From Panicum virgatum (lineage: Eukaryota > Streptophyta > Magnoliopsida > Poales > Poaceae), in NCBI RefSeq assembly GCF_016808335.1, contig NC_053153.1, positions 31,875,590 to 31,939,589 on the forward strand: a stretch of 64,000 nucleotides of DNA. Direction: 5' to 3'. The first letter of the stretch is position 1. Each line of letters starts with the position of its first letter. Below are positions 12,504-24,168 of this stretch, piece after piece. The notes below the pieces were generated by a model. That model was given only the letters and a program-made list of their open reading frames with translations, was not told the origin of the DNA and did not search any database. Position numbers and translations under genes: made by a program.

Positions 12504-15476
12504 ATGGCGGACTCTGAAGCTCAAACAGCGAGATCTCCAAACGTCGATACGGCAATCTTCGGCCTGAAGGTAATATTCAGCCCATCCTTTCAACTTTTTT
12601 CAGCTCATCAATCCTCCGAATAAATTAAGCTCTGAAATATGACACCATATACAAATTTCTGAATTTTTGAAACTCCAGGCTTCAGACATCCTTTTGCCGC
12701 ATCCTTCCAATCTCAACTCCTTTTGTCTTGGTCCATGAGCTTATGAAAATCCCACGGATCTGATCTCCTGTGAAGCGAATAGAATCCCTTTCATGAGTCA
12801 AGACATCAATTTAAATTCCTGGGCCGACTGCTTAAGAGCCTGGCCTAATCCACCTGAAAGCTGGATTATATGGTATAGCAGAGTAGCAAAAACCTATATG
12901 CCCTTGTGGCAAGAACTGAACATAGCTGATGCACTCAGTCTATCATTATCCCCCCTAGATAAAGATGAAAACCTTCTGAAGACCATCGGCTATTTCTGGT
13001 CCGACGCTCTGAACTGTTTCCTCTTTGGTCATGGACCCATGACCCCTACTTTGCTAGATGTTACCATGATTACTAGCCTAGACATTAGGTCCCCTGATCC
13101 TGCAGCTCACAGAATGGTAGAAGTCCCCTTCAAACTTTCATCTAAAACAGACTGCACAAACTGGAGCACTAACATGAACCAACACATGAAAACGAAAGGT
13201 CCAGTAAGTAAAAAGGAACACACAGCCTTTCTAAATCTTTAGTTAGAACATTTTAGCTTCTCTGGTCCTTCCTTAGCCCCAACCAAGAATTATCTTCCTT
13301 TGGCTTACCATCTGGCCCAAAGCAACCGTACCAGCCTAGGCAAGCTTTTCCTCGGAGAAACATGCAGATGTCTCCATTTGATGACAACTAGCTTGCTCAG
13401 CCAAAGGAAACTCAGAACTGGAGACCCTTGGTAGTTCATTCAGTTATGGGCACAACTCTACTTCTAGCACCAAGACTTCCTTCCCTGACGAGAATGGCAA
13501 GCCAATTAGATGCACCAGCTATGGCCAAGCCTTATTCAGCCTCCCTGGCAGTAAACTGAACTCAATAGATGCAGCAAAATGGTTTAGAGTTTTCTACAAA
13601 GGCCTAGAGAATCCCCTCTACTTTCCATTCACTGAATCTGAAGCCTTTGAGAACCCAACTACCTTCAGGCTGGATAACTTTGCCGATGACAACAGCACTC
13701 GGCATCTATATTCTCTAATGATCCGACCTGGCTTCCTTCCTGTCGGCATAAGCACTTCCAACAGAATTATCAAACCAGGTTATGAAACCTATCAACCAGT
13801 CATAGGAGCTCGGCAATTCGGCCTAGGACAAGTCCCTCCCCACTTCCATATTCACCACTTGGTGGAGAGTAGAGCCGATCTACCTGACGGTCATACCAGT
13901 TCAAGATGCTACAGCATGTTTGACAATCTCCACATTCCAATACCAGCCGATCTATCCTTTACTCCCTCATGGTGGGGAATGTGGAAAACTCATGTATTCA
14001 GAAGAGCTTTAGGCCCTCTACTGCAACAATTGATCCTGAATATACAATCCCCGAGGCAGAGGTACTGGATCCATGCACCTATTCTTTCTAAGCCTTCTAT
14101 TGCTTTACTTGGCTAACCTTGCTCACCTTGTTTACAGCAACAAGATGGTCTAGAACCCATGACCAGTAACGGGGAACCATTCCACTTTCTCCCAACCGCC
14201 CCTGATGTTCTTTTTTTGCAAGGGATCACCGCCAATGAAGAAAGTGATAATGACTGTTCAGCCAGACTGACCCCAGTCGGCCTCTAAGCGGAGACAAATC
14301 TCTGAAAGTGCTGCCCCCCCGAGTCCCATCTAAGAAAAGGAAGTTCTTCACACGACGAATCATCAAGAAGACATCACAGCCTCCCTCAGATTGATCAGAA
14401 TCCAATACCAACCAGGTAATTCACTCTCCGAAACTTTTTCTAAAAAATTCCTTTCTTATGCACATGTACTCTGGTTGATTGTAATCTTTCCTCCAGGACA
14501 CAGCTGAAGACATCCTTAGCACTGGAAGCCCATCACAACAGAGAACTGCCGCTCATGAAGTCGATACTGGAACAACTGAAGTCCAAGAACAGCGAGAACC
14601 ACCCATCATCCCAGCAGAAATTCGCAGTGAAGAAACTGCAACAGCCTATGTCGCTGTTGTTGCCCCAACTGAGCCGATCACACTCGGACCGACCATCGCT
14701 TCTTCCTCACAACAGGTAACACCTGCATGAGCCGATTCTAAATCAGCCGATAACTCTGTTGATATACCTTGCTCCCAAAACTAACTCTGATATCTCCACA
14801 GGGCTTCAATATTTCAGATTTGCTCTCCTTTGACCCGGCATCAATGGGTCTGATCACCCCTGGAGCGAAGGTACCACCACCACAGTAGCCGATTGACCTC
14901 GCGGATCAGCTTCAACACATCAAAAATCTGCTATCTGCTCCAATCAGTACCCTGGTCGATGAATCCAGCGAAATACAAAAAGTCCTTGAGCAGATAGAAT
15001 CCCAACTCCCAGAGTCACTTCGGGTCAAACTCTGGCTAGCCGGCCATCTTCCCTTCTTTCGGGCAGAGGTGAAAGCAGCACAACAGAGGATAAAACTAAG
15101 GCATTCTCAAATTCCTCTGAAAGCCGACATCGCTGAAAAGTGCAAGATGCTAAACCAGAAGAAGGCAACTCTGGATGCCAAAGCCGATATCTCAGCGAGT
15201 ACAAGGCGACTCAGCCTCCTGGAGAAAGAACTGGAAGAACTCGAAGAAAAAGTCCGCACCACACAGAGACTGATCCAAGAGGAGAAAGCCTCGATTGCAA
15301 ACTCCAAGCAAGAAGCCCAAGAAATAACCGAGCAAATACGGGTAGAGTTTGCAGAAATCAACACCTTGAGTCAACAGATAGTAACGGGTGATGACAAAGA
15401 TGACGAAGCAGTCATAGCAAGAGCCGACGCCATACGCGCAGAAGCCATCCATGCCATAGAAGGATTCCTGAACTAG
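12504..15476 (+). pseudogene. B1 antisense gene 2: plant mobile domain (PMD) protein, multi-exon, broken
   Basis: Exon 1 is 12504-12569 (MADSEAQTARSPN..., ending AAG before GTAATA). Exon 2 starts at 12679 after CTCCAG. The PMD (aminotransferase-like) core follows, with recognisable stretches such as ADCLRAWPNPPESWIIWY and RPGFLPVGIS, to about 14137. Further exons run at about 14138-14415, 14497-14716 and 14802-15476. The last encodes a long Lys/Glu-rich coiled coil (about 15069-15430). Breaks include TGA at 12736-12738, TAG near 13240, several stops and a frameshift at about 13430-13540, and TAG near 14887. PMD domains are known both in host silencing proteins (MAIN/MAIL1) and in plant transposons; here it is transposon-borne. 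Exon limits are inferred. Confidence 0.72.
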
Positions 15477-15596
15477 TAGAATAATTCAGAAAACATTTAA
15501 TGTTGCCTGTTAAACTGAAACTCATATCTATTAAAAACATCCTAAGTCGATGGTTACACATCGGCTGCCTTGCTTCTCATATAATTTTTACTTGCT
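15477..15596. other. Spacer between convergent B1 genes
   Basis: A short AT-rich stretch downstream of the PMD gene stop. It contains no gene and leads into the hairpin repeats. Confidence 0.5.
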
Positions 15597-15748
15597 GGCC
15601 AACTCAATGTGTTAGCCTTTCTCACTTTTGCCCTTTTTTTACTGGCCAACTCAACGTGTTGGCCTATCTCATTTTTGCTTTTTTTTATTGGCCAACTCAA
15701 CGTGTTGGCCTATCTCATTTTTTTACTGGCCAACTCAACGTGTTGGCC
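15597..15748. repeat. Four tandem 21-nt hairpin units between convergent genes
   Basis: GGCCAACTCAACGTGTTGGCC, or a close variant, occurs at 15597-15617, 15644-15664, 15690-15710 and 15728-15748, separated by T-rich spacers. Each unit folds on itself through GGCCAAC/GTTGGCC. The array lies where the plus-strand PMD gene and the minus-strand pol converge, and the pol stop (15735-15737) falls inside the last unit. A role in 3'-end formation is possible but only inferred. Confidence 0.85.
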
Positions 15749-16970
15749 TTTTATAATGCAGCCAGATGGATCTCATCGGCTCTTGTTTGTTGCCTTCCCA
15801 CATGCTCGGAAAATATTTCTTGAGGTGTTGGCCATTGACGGCTACAGGAAACTTGACACCATCTAATTCTTCAAGCATGTACGCATTTCCAGGCAGGACC
15901 TGATCAACCTTGTACGGTCCATGCCAAGTACGAGACCATTTACCATACTTCCTGTCTTTAGTTCCAAATGGTAGCACTACCTCCCAAACTAGGTCTCCAA
16001 CCTAGAATTCTTTCGGCTTGACCTTTTTGTTGTATGCACGAGCAACCTTGGCCTTGTTTTCCATGATCTTCTCAAGTGACCAAAGTCTTAGCTCTGTAAG
16101 ATCCTCCACATTATCGCTCATCAAGGCTGCATACTCTTCAGCCGATAGATCATTCTGAAACTCAACACGCCTTGATCCGGCCGTGATCTCCCATGGCAAC
16201 ACAACGTCTTGACCGTAGGCCAGATGGTATGGTGACGTCTTGATGGATCCGTGACACGAAATACGATATGCCCACAAAGCCTCTAACAACACCTCATGCC
16301 AGCGCCTAGGATATTCATCGATCTTCCTTTTGATCAGCTTGATAAGGCTCTGGTTCGATGCTTCAGCCTATCCATTAGCCTGGGCATAATACGGGGATGA
16401 TCTGATCAGCTTGAACCCCGTGTCATCGGCAAACTTTCTAAATTCCTCCGATATGAAGACCGATCCTCCATCGGTCGTAATGGTCTGAGGAATCCCAAAC
16501 CTATGAATGATGTGCTCTTTAACGAAACTGATCACATCTTTCGATGCCACCGACCTCATAGGTATCGCCTCCACCCATTTGTAGAAATAATCCGTGACAG
16601 CTAACACCCATTGGTGACCTTTGCTAGATGGCGGGTTAATCTGGCCAATCATATCCATGGCCCAACCCCTGAACGGCCATGGCTTAATGATAGGATTTAT
16701 TACTGATGCCGGCACCATCTGAATCTTGCCGAATCTCTGACATGCCTGACATCCCTTGTAATATTTAAAGCAATCCTCAAGCATGGTAGGCCAGTAATAT
16801 CCCGATCGTCTAATCAGCCATTTCATCTTATGAGCCGATTGATGAGTACCGCAGGCTCCTTCATGAACCTCATGCAAGAGCCGGTTCAACTCCGAAGGCC
16901 CCAAACATTTAAGCAGCAGTCCTTCCAAAGTCCAGTAGAACATGTCGTCCCCTATCAGAACATACTTCAT
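15735..16970 (-). pseudogene. B1 integrase region
   Basis: The zinc finger reads H-x3-H and C-x2-C (LHEVHEG..., CQACQRFG). The catalytic core has WAMDMIG and TTDGGSVF. The region ends with the C-terminal GPY-like segment (WHGPYKVDQVLPGNAYMLEE). It is split over several frames, with breaks near 16292-16370 and 15977-16002. There is no chromodomain, which separates it from elements A and D. It would insert the cDNA if intact; this copy is dead. Confidence 0.85.
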
Positions 16971-17110
16971 AGCTTTGAGTCTTATCCTTCTGGGTGCCCC
17001 CGAGCCGAATCCTTCAAATAATTGAAGATATAGGCTCTCCAGTCTCCAGGTTCTAGAAACTGAACCTCTACATCGACCCCATCGGCTGTTTTCTTGTATC
17101 CGGAAGCCAT

Positions 17111-17500
17111 CTATGCCAAGTCATTGGCTTCACTGTTCAAAGTCCTTCGTATCCAGTGGAAATTAATGTACCTGAATTGTGACATCAACTCACGGCACTG
17201 CATCCATATCGGAAAAAGAAGCTCGCTCTCACATTTATATTCTTCCATGAGCTGAGAAATCACCAGTTTTGAATCCCCAAATATTTCCACTGCTTCTGCA
17301 CCAGCTTCCAGGAGTAATTCCATCCCCTTGCGAACAGGCCTCATACTCTACTAAATTATTGGTGCATGGAGTAGCCATCCTAATGGAAAAAGAATAAGTC
17401 GCCCCACGAAGCGATACCAAAAGAATTCCTACGCCGCACCCATCATCACAAGCTGATCTGTCGAAAAACATGGCCCAGGCACATACAAAAAGTGCAGACA
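17111..17500 (-). pseudogene. B1 second (archaeal-type) RNase H
   Basis: Motifs in order are FFDRSA, CTNNLVEYEA, FGDSKLV and NSEANDLA, which supply the Asp, Glu, Asp and Asp of an RNase H active site. An extra RNase H of this kind after the ordinary one is known from the Tat lineage. A frameshift near 17340 separates the halves. The region between it and the integrase (16970-17110) is coding remnant with stops. Confidence 0.75.
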
Positions 17501-17540
17501 CATCAGTGTTGACCCTGTCTGCAATGAGATCCGCCAGTGC

Positions 17541-19023
17541 CTATCCCTTGACTGCCTTTGCAGGTTGATATCGGATATCGAATTCTGACAACGCAAACAT
17601 CCATTTTCCTAGTCGGCCTTTTAGAATAGGAACCGACAGCATATGCTTGATGACATCCGATTTACATATGACGATCGTTTCCGTCGAGAGCAAAATATGT
17701 CGAAGCTTTGTACATGTAAAGAATAAACAAAGGCAAAGCTTTTCAATTTTAGGATACCTGGTCTCGGCGTCCAACATGCGCCTGCTGAGGTAGAAGACAA
17801 CCCTCTCCTGATTGTCATGTTTCTGAATCAGAACCGAGGCGATGGAAGTGTCACCCACGGACAAGTACACGTAGAAAGGCTTGTCCTGTTGAGGCGGAAC
17901 CAATACTGGAGGCTTCGACAAATATTCCTTGATTTCATCAAGAGCCTGCTGTTGTTCTGCCCCCAGTGAAACTCTTCCTTGGACATGATCTTCACCAGAC
18001 CCATGAACGGCTCGATACGCCTAGACAGATTGGAGATAAATCGTCTGACAAAGTTGATTTTACCGAGGAGCTGTTGTAACTCCTTCTTCATAGTAGGTGG
18101 CTTCATTGCCTTTACCACTTCTTGACTCCTCAAGCCGATCTCGATTCCTCACTCATGTACTAGGAATCCTAAGAACTGACCAGACCGATACGCCAAAGGC
18201 ACATTTCTTCGGGTTCATTTTGAGCCCAAACTTCCGAGTCCGCTCCAAAACCTTACGCAAATCTTCGAGATGCCCCCCAGCCGATGTGGACTTGAGCACG
18301 ACATCATCAATGTAGATTTCTACCAGCTTGCCGATGAGATCATGAAAAATGTAATTCATGGCACGTTGATACGTTGCGCTGGCATTTTTCAATCCAAAGG
18401 TCATAACCAATTCCTCGAACAAGCCGACCGCGCCTGGTACTCTGAACACGGTCTTGCTTATATCCTATAGGGCCATGAAGATCTGGTTGTAGCTGGCGTT
18501 ACCATCTATAAAGCTCAGTATTTTGTGACCGGCAGCGGTGTTGAACAATGTTTCTGCCATGGGCATCGGATATTCGTCCTTTGGCGTCGCTCTGTTGAGG
18601 TCTCTGAAATCCACGCAGACTCTCCATCGGCCATCCTTCTTCTGCATACCTACATGGCCTGATGAACCCTGCGTCCAACATTTTTTGCACCTCTTTCTTA
18701 ACCTCTTCCAGGACTTCAGCCTTCATCTGCCTTGCTCGTTGTTGAAACGGCCGAAATCCTTTCTTAAGCGGGAGCCGATGTTCGACGATGCTTCTATCCA
18801 GACCAGGCATTTCAATATAATCCCACGCGAAACAATCTCGGTATTCCCTCAACAGTGCTATCATCGGCTCACGCAGGCTCGGGTCTAGCTTCTTGCTGAT
18901 AAATGTTGGTCGCGGCTTATCCCCGGGACCGATATCAACTTCCTCCAAATCGTCAGCTGATGTAAACCCGTACCCCAACTTGCCGTCGCTTGTAAAATCA
19001 TCTGCCACATCGACAGCAAACAC
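17541..19023 (-). pseudogene. B1 reverse transcriptase and first (degenerate) RNase H
   Basis: The fingers region is recognisable by DKPRPTF and CFAWDYIEMPGL (about 18900-18790), then RVCVDFRDLN and the catalytic YIDD motif (about 18320-18330). The first RNase H (17921-17545) has a Tat-like degenerate start (YLSVGDTSIASVL) lacking the usual DAS. A short deletion near 18650 removes the segment after RPCRY, and frameshifts occur near 18465 and 18150-17920. Confidence 0.85.
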
Positions 19024-19247
19024 AGGGAGATGACAAAAGAAAATTTTCGGCCAACTGCAAGGGCCGGCCGTCTCTATATTACCCCTCGAAACTGAATGCT
19101 CATTAACTAACCAACTGCCAGAGCAGGCTAAAGTCTGTCCACAATGTAACAGTTTCGACTCTAAACAAGAATTGTCTATTTTTTGGGGCCGGTCGCTGGG
19201 ACCGGCCTCTCTAAACCTGCTAGGCTCCGTAGCGTGCTAGGATGTAT

Positions 19248-20078
19248 TTATTCTGTGAGGCCAGTGGATAAGACCAGCCTCAATCTATTTTTTGTCGCTT
19301 CGATCCAATCACAGTCTTCCAGCGCGATCCCTGAGATCGGCTCTTGCCCTTCCGCGTCCCAGGCGTTCATGTCTGCGAGCGAAACCTCGCTGGACTCATC
19401 AGCACGGACCACCTCTACTTCATCGCCATCCCATTGGACCAAACACTGGTGCATCGTGGAAGGAACACAACAATTGGCATGAATCCAATCCCTCCCAAGC
19501 AGCACTATGTACGTACTCTTACTGTTGACGATGAAGAACGAGGTTGGGACGGTCTTGCGGCCAACTGTCAACTCCACATTGAGGACGCCCTGTGCCACTG
19601 ACGGCTGGCTGTTGAAATCATTGAGCATCACGTTGGTCTTGATAAGATCAGCAGCAGAACAACCCAATCAGCACAGTACTGAGTACGACATTAGATTGAC
19701 CGCGGCGCCAGTGTCGACCAACATCCTGTTCACAGGCTTGCCGTCGATGAGGCCCTTGAGATATAATCCCTTCAGGTGCTTGTAGCTTTTCTCCTTGGAC
19801 TTCTCGAAGATGATCGGCTGTGGGCCAAGATCCAGCTGCGCGACGGCCAATTCCTCCGGTTGGGGCGCCCGAAACTCTGACGGGAGCACGAACACCATAT
19901 TCACATTAGCCGATGGCTTTTTATCAGCTCTTGGCTGCTTGGGATGCCACTCCCTCCTTGGAGGGCGCCTTTCCGCCCTTCGTGGGTTCCTGACTTGCTC
20001 CGCGAGATCCGGACGCCCTTTCCTCAACACGTCGAGGTACCTTGCTTCTACCTCCTCGAGATTGCGCAAGCACTGCAC
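19248..20078 (-). pseudogene. B1 aspartic protease region
   Basis: MLVDTGAAVNLMS (near 19740-19700) is the retropepsin active site. Upstream is the linker with NVNMVFVLPSEFRAP. Downstream the frame continues after a stop at 19668 with ELTVGRK and LLGRDWIHANCCVPS, the usual C-terminal part in Tat elements. From 19247 to 19024 it is degraded. Confidence 0.8.
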
Positions 20079-20087
20079 TCTTCGCTT

Positions 20088-22363
20088 CTATGAGCGGCTG
20101 AGCCCGTCAGGACACCATCGTGGACGATGATACTTATCTTCCCCTTCTAGCTCAAGATCATCCCTGGATGGCCACTCAATATGGTCGCCGTGACGTGCTT
20201 TGGGCCACAAGCGCTGGAACACAGATGTCTCGCCTGGCTGGCGTCCCCGAGGCCTGCACTCCAAGCAATCATCGATAGTAGGCAATCAGCTCATGTCGGA
20301 ATTCCAACAGTACCTGAAGAACGGGCGATGCCAGTGGTCGCGTATAGCCTGGCATCTCCCCAGCGTCCTCCCTGTGCGGTGCTCATACTCCTCCTCTTCT
20401 TATTCATATCGGCGGCGCAACTTGTACTGATACTGGTATTTTTCCAGAAGCCGATTGGAAGCTGGGAGTTGATTGCAGATATGACGCACTTGTTCTTCAG
20501 TAACATGCTGCTGCTCCGGCTCGTCTTCATCCTGGGGCCGTTTGCCAGAAGCGGCCTCTTTCCTCTGCTCGTCACGGCGGCGCATTGGTCCCGCCATGTT
20601 AATCTGGAACGCCAAGTTCTGGCCCTCAGGTCTAGAATCCAACAGCTCCACCACATTAGCTTGTGGGAATGGTTGACTGTCCACCTTCATCATGTGTTGG
20701 GCCAGAATTAATCGGCCTTGCTCGATGGCCGATTGGATCTGCCGACGCAGCTCCTTGCAGTCATTCGTGGCATGGGTGAACGAGTGGTGCCACTTATAGT
20801 ACAGCCTCCCCTGCAGCTCTTGCGTCGTTGGCAGCTTGTGATTCTCTGGGAGCTTCAACTTCTTTTCCTTGAGCAGTAAGTCGAATATCTGCTCTGCCTT
20901 GGCCACGTCAAAATCAAAGCCCTTCACAAGCCCCTTCTGTTTGACCCACTTGCATGGGACGGGGTTTGCCCCCCGAGTCCACTCTGCCACAGCCACTTCT
21001 TGTTCCCCACTAGAATCATCAGAATCATCTGCTTGGGCCATATTCACATGGCGCTTGAATTTTTCCTGGTACAACTCAGGGTGATAGTGTTCATACGTCG
21101 TGAGCTTCTGTACCATGTGCGCCAAAGAGGTGAATTCCAACTGAAAAGCCAGATCCTTGATCGGCTTAGCGAGCCCCAGAACTGCCAAAATGATTGCCAC
21201 CTTTTCTGTGATGCGCGATGAGTAGCATCGATTCTTAACCTCTCTGAAGCGCTGCACATACTCCGACGCACATTCCCCTCGCTTCTGCCTGACTTGGGCG
21301 AGGTCGGCAATCCCGGCTTCAGCAGCCTCTGAGTGATACTGGGTGTGGAACTGATCTTCCAACTACCTCCAAGTCCGGATCGAATCTGGGGCCAATGATG
21401 TGTACCATCCAAAGGCTGAGCCCGTGAGATACTGAACCGGACCCTCAGAGGATCCAATACCGAAATCATCCCGAGCTGAGTTAGGTATCGGCTCACATGC
21501 TCGATGGAGCTGGCCCCTTCTGACCCGCTGAACTTGGTGAACTTCGGGAGCCGATACTTGGGTGGTAACGGGATCAAGTCGTATTCGCTTGGGTACGGCT
21601 TGGAATAGCCGATCGCCTTTCTCATGGGCAGAATGCCGAACTAATCCCTTAGTATTGCGTTGATCTGATCCACACTAAGAACTCCTGGGGCCGAGGGCTC
21701 AGCACTTGGCCCGGTAGCGTACTTCGCTAGCCATGCCTGTTTCTCCGCATCTACCCCTGAAGCTCCTGTACCCACCAGATGTCCCGCACGCATTGGACTG
21801 ATGCCGTCAGGTATGTACACGCACGTGTAGCCGTGCGGGATCTCCTTAGGTGGCTCGTTTAGGAACTGGCCCTCCCCGGGATCACCGCCGATCTTGTAGT
21901 CGACGTAGATCGGCGAAGCCTGCGGACCTGGATTTGTGAGCGAATATGATATTGGCGGCCTAGACTGAAGTGGGGCCTCTCCCTTGTGACTCCCCAGGAT
22001 TTGTCCCGATGGGGAGTACTGGTTCTTGATCACCTCCTGGACGACACGATGTGCCACACGCTTGAGCTCATTCACCAGACTTTCTGAGTGCCGATGAAGC
22101 ATGTGAGCCACCATGTAGTTCATCTCCTGGCGTAGGGCTCTGGTGTGCTCCTCTGATGGTACGGACAAGTCAACATTGTTGAGAGCGCCTTCGGGTGAGA
22201 ACCCTTTCCACCTGATGCCATGGTTGCGGGTCCTCTCGAAAGAGCCGATGAGATTGGCTTCGAACTGAGCTTTGACCTCATCATATTTCTGCTTGTGCTC
22301 GGGGGTCAGCTCTTCATACGTGACAGGGCTGGTGATTGGCGCTTGGCACTGAGGTCCAGTCAT
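20088..22363 (-). pseudogene. B1 gag
   Basis: The likely start is the ATG at 22363 ([13 protein letters not shown]). The N-terminal coiled region is followed by a TAG at 21641-21643 within a D-stop-FGI context, where B2 has DQFG. The capsid domain is at about 21600-20950 (YRLPKFTKFSG..., EDQFHTQY, YVQRFREVKNRCY). The ATNDCKELRRQIQSAIEQGRL segment and a degenerate Cys/His region (HWHRPFF, CLEC) are near 20300-20230. A frameshift lies near 21430. Gag would form the particle shell. Confidence 0.85.
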
Positions 22364-22392
22364 TCCGGCAGTGGACGTTGTTGCTGATGAGG

Positions 22393-22410
22393 GTCCCACC
22401 GAGCGTGCCA
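22393..22410 (-). other. Primer-binding site of B1
   Basis: The reverse complement reads TGGCACGCTCGGTGGGAC and lies five bases inside the 5' LTR. B2 has a near-identical site, TGGCATGCCCGGTGGGAC, supporting common clade membership. The tRNA species was not determined. Confidence 0.75.
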
Positions 22411-22415
22411 GAATG

Positions 22416-23630
22416 TGTTGTCGGTCAAAACACACCGGCGAGTAGTGACAGGCAACACGAGCAATCGGGAGGCTGCCGGGGTGCTGGCTGGCACCGGTCC
22501 CTCGGTCAACGGCCCAGATCCTGGCACACGCCGTTGCTTCCGGAGATGCAGGGCGTGCCACCTGATCTATACCCGATCAGGACGGTGCGAACTTGCCTTT
22601 GACGATTTGCCTACAAACACAGACACGTGTAAACATTAGTCCAAGCCATGGTCGGCTCCTCGGGACGACTCTTGCATCGGCTTTAAAGAGCCGATCGAGT
22701 CCCGGTGTCAGATTGGATCTGCATATCCAGATGGTGATGGATAAAGCAAATAACTGCAAAAACTGCTTCAATTAAACCTAGCTAATCTAATCCACGACGG
22801 TAAAAGCTTCACTGCTAGATCGGAACATCCTACATGTAGTTAGGCCTAACGAGAGTAAAAGATAACCGAACCTTGTCCAGAAAAGAGGCCTAAGAACAAG
22901 CGAAAGCCGATTCCTGGATCAATCCCTATTAAGATCAAGGCAAAGCATCTAATACGTTGCTGGATCGTCCAACCCATTTGCAAGGCCTAAACTAGCAGAT
23001 ATTACGTCAATTCTTAAGTATAAGAACTAACCATAACAGATTAGATCTACTAGATAAAAAAGAAGCAGGGTGTTATCTCTACGTGACTAACTCTATGCAA
23101 CGAGAATTAGTATAAGATTAAAACATGATCGCGCAGTGATGACATGATGTTCGTAGATGATAAGCAACAAAAGCACGAAGAATCTACTAAGAATCATGCT
23201 ACGAAAATCAGGATAACTAGCACTACTCGCCATCAAAAACGCTTCAGTACGAGTAATACCAAGGTAAAAACAAGAACAACGCTGCCCTGATCGCAAGAAG
23301 CGATCAGGACATCATGGCGCTTAGTAGGATGAAACCCTAGAATTAGGGGTGGCGGTGCGCCGAGAGTTGTTTGCAAAACGTGATGACGTTCTCCCTTTGA
23401 CAAATGTCATAGATTACATATTTATAGTCCGGAGACTTGGACAACAATCTAAACTAACGTGTCCATATCGGACTCTATCTCTAACTCAAACTGAACTAAA
23501 TCTAAAGATACATGGCCCACATGGCCCAAACGCTCACGCAGGAGCCGATTCGTAAGCCTCCTTTAACTTCTTCATTAAGCCCAACTCACTCGCGGCCCAT
23601 TAATTAACCTGTTAATTTATGGCAATAACA
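22416..23630 (-). repeat. 5' LTR of B1
   Basis: The sequence begins TGTTGTCGG and ends GGCAATAACA, then continues directly into element C gag at 23631. A minus-strand CTATAAATAT near 23418-23427 is a plausible TATA box. Its partner LTR is outside the window, so the ends rest on the TG...CA termini, the neighbouring primer site and the abrupt interruption of C's gag. Confidence 0.78.
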
Positions 23631-24112
23631 GCTGCACCAATGGACTCCTTCTCATCATGAAGAAACTCAAGGATCTCTTTTCGTAGGGAAGTGATGCAAG
23701 AAATTGGGAAGAACGCAAGACAGAACCTATCTCTTAGCTCTTCCCACTCTCTGTTTACATTTCCTACATTATGGGTGTACCATTGTTTCGCTCTCTCAGC
23801 AAGGGAGAAAGGAAACAACTTCCACCGAAGTGTTTCTTGTGCCATGCCTGCGATTGACAGATATGAGCATAGCTGCTCGAACTCTCGTAGGTGGTCGTAG
23901 GGATTTTCATTGTCAAAACCTGAGAAGGATTGTTCCCGAATCATGGCTATGAATCCAGGGCGGAGTTCAAAGCTGGAAGCTGTGATTGGCTTCGATGATT
24001 GTGGTGGCTCTAAGAACTCGCCCTTGGGAGCAGAGAATTCGTGGATAGAAAGGGAATACATGGAAAAAGGATAAAATAAAGAGAAAGGTAAAAAGAAAGG
24101 ATACACGAGCAA
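23631..24112 (-). pseudogene. Element C gag, N-terminal fragment
   Basis: The minus-strand frame contains a retrotransposon gag domain of the Athila type: SFSGFDNENPYDHLREFEQLC, ETLRWKLFPFSLAERAKQWY and EEELRDRF-like segments. It ends abruptly at ESIGAA where the B1 LTR begins (23630/23631). The frame opens without a clear start, and the first 25 or so residues after 24112 look like leader read-through. Capsid function is inferred from family. Confidence 0.8.
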
Positions 24113-24142
24113 ACTAGGTTCGAAGATAACTACAACAACCGT

Positions 24143-24160
24143 TCCCCGGCAACGGCGCCA
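24143..24160 (-). other. Primer-binding site of element C
   Basis: The reverse complement is TGGCGCCGTTGCCGGGGA, the site typical of Athila and related plant gypsy elements. It is eight bases from the LTR start at 24169. Confidence 0.88.
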
Positions 24161-24168
24161 GAAATGAT

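Larger units (their letters stand above)
11433..23630 (-). mobile_element. Element B1: Tat-type Ty3/gypsy, decayed, with antisense genes
   Basis: The 5' LTR (22416-23630), primer-binding site, gag, protease, RT, two RNase H domains and integrase run on the minus strand down to 15735. Two plus-strand genes occupy 11630-15476, between integrase and the missing 3' LTR. The 3' LTR must lie beyond the left edge because element A inserted just inside it. There is no chromodomain; a second archaeal-type RNase H marks the Tat lineage. B1 itself sits in the gag of element C. It has many frameshifts and stops. Confidence 0.88.

Noticed and set aside
20181..20711. Plus-strand open frame of 176 residues with hydrophobic stretches
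   Set aside because: It is the opposite strand of B1's gag, which has clear capsid motifs on the minus strand.
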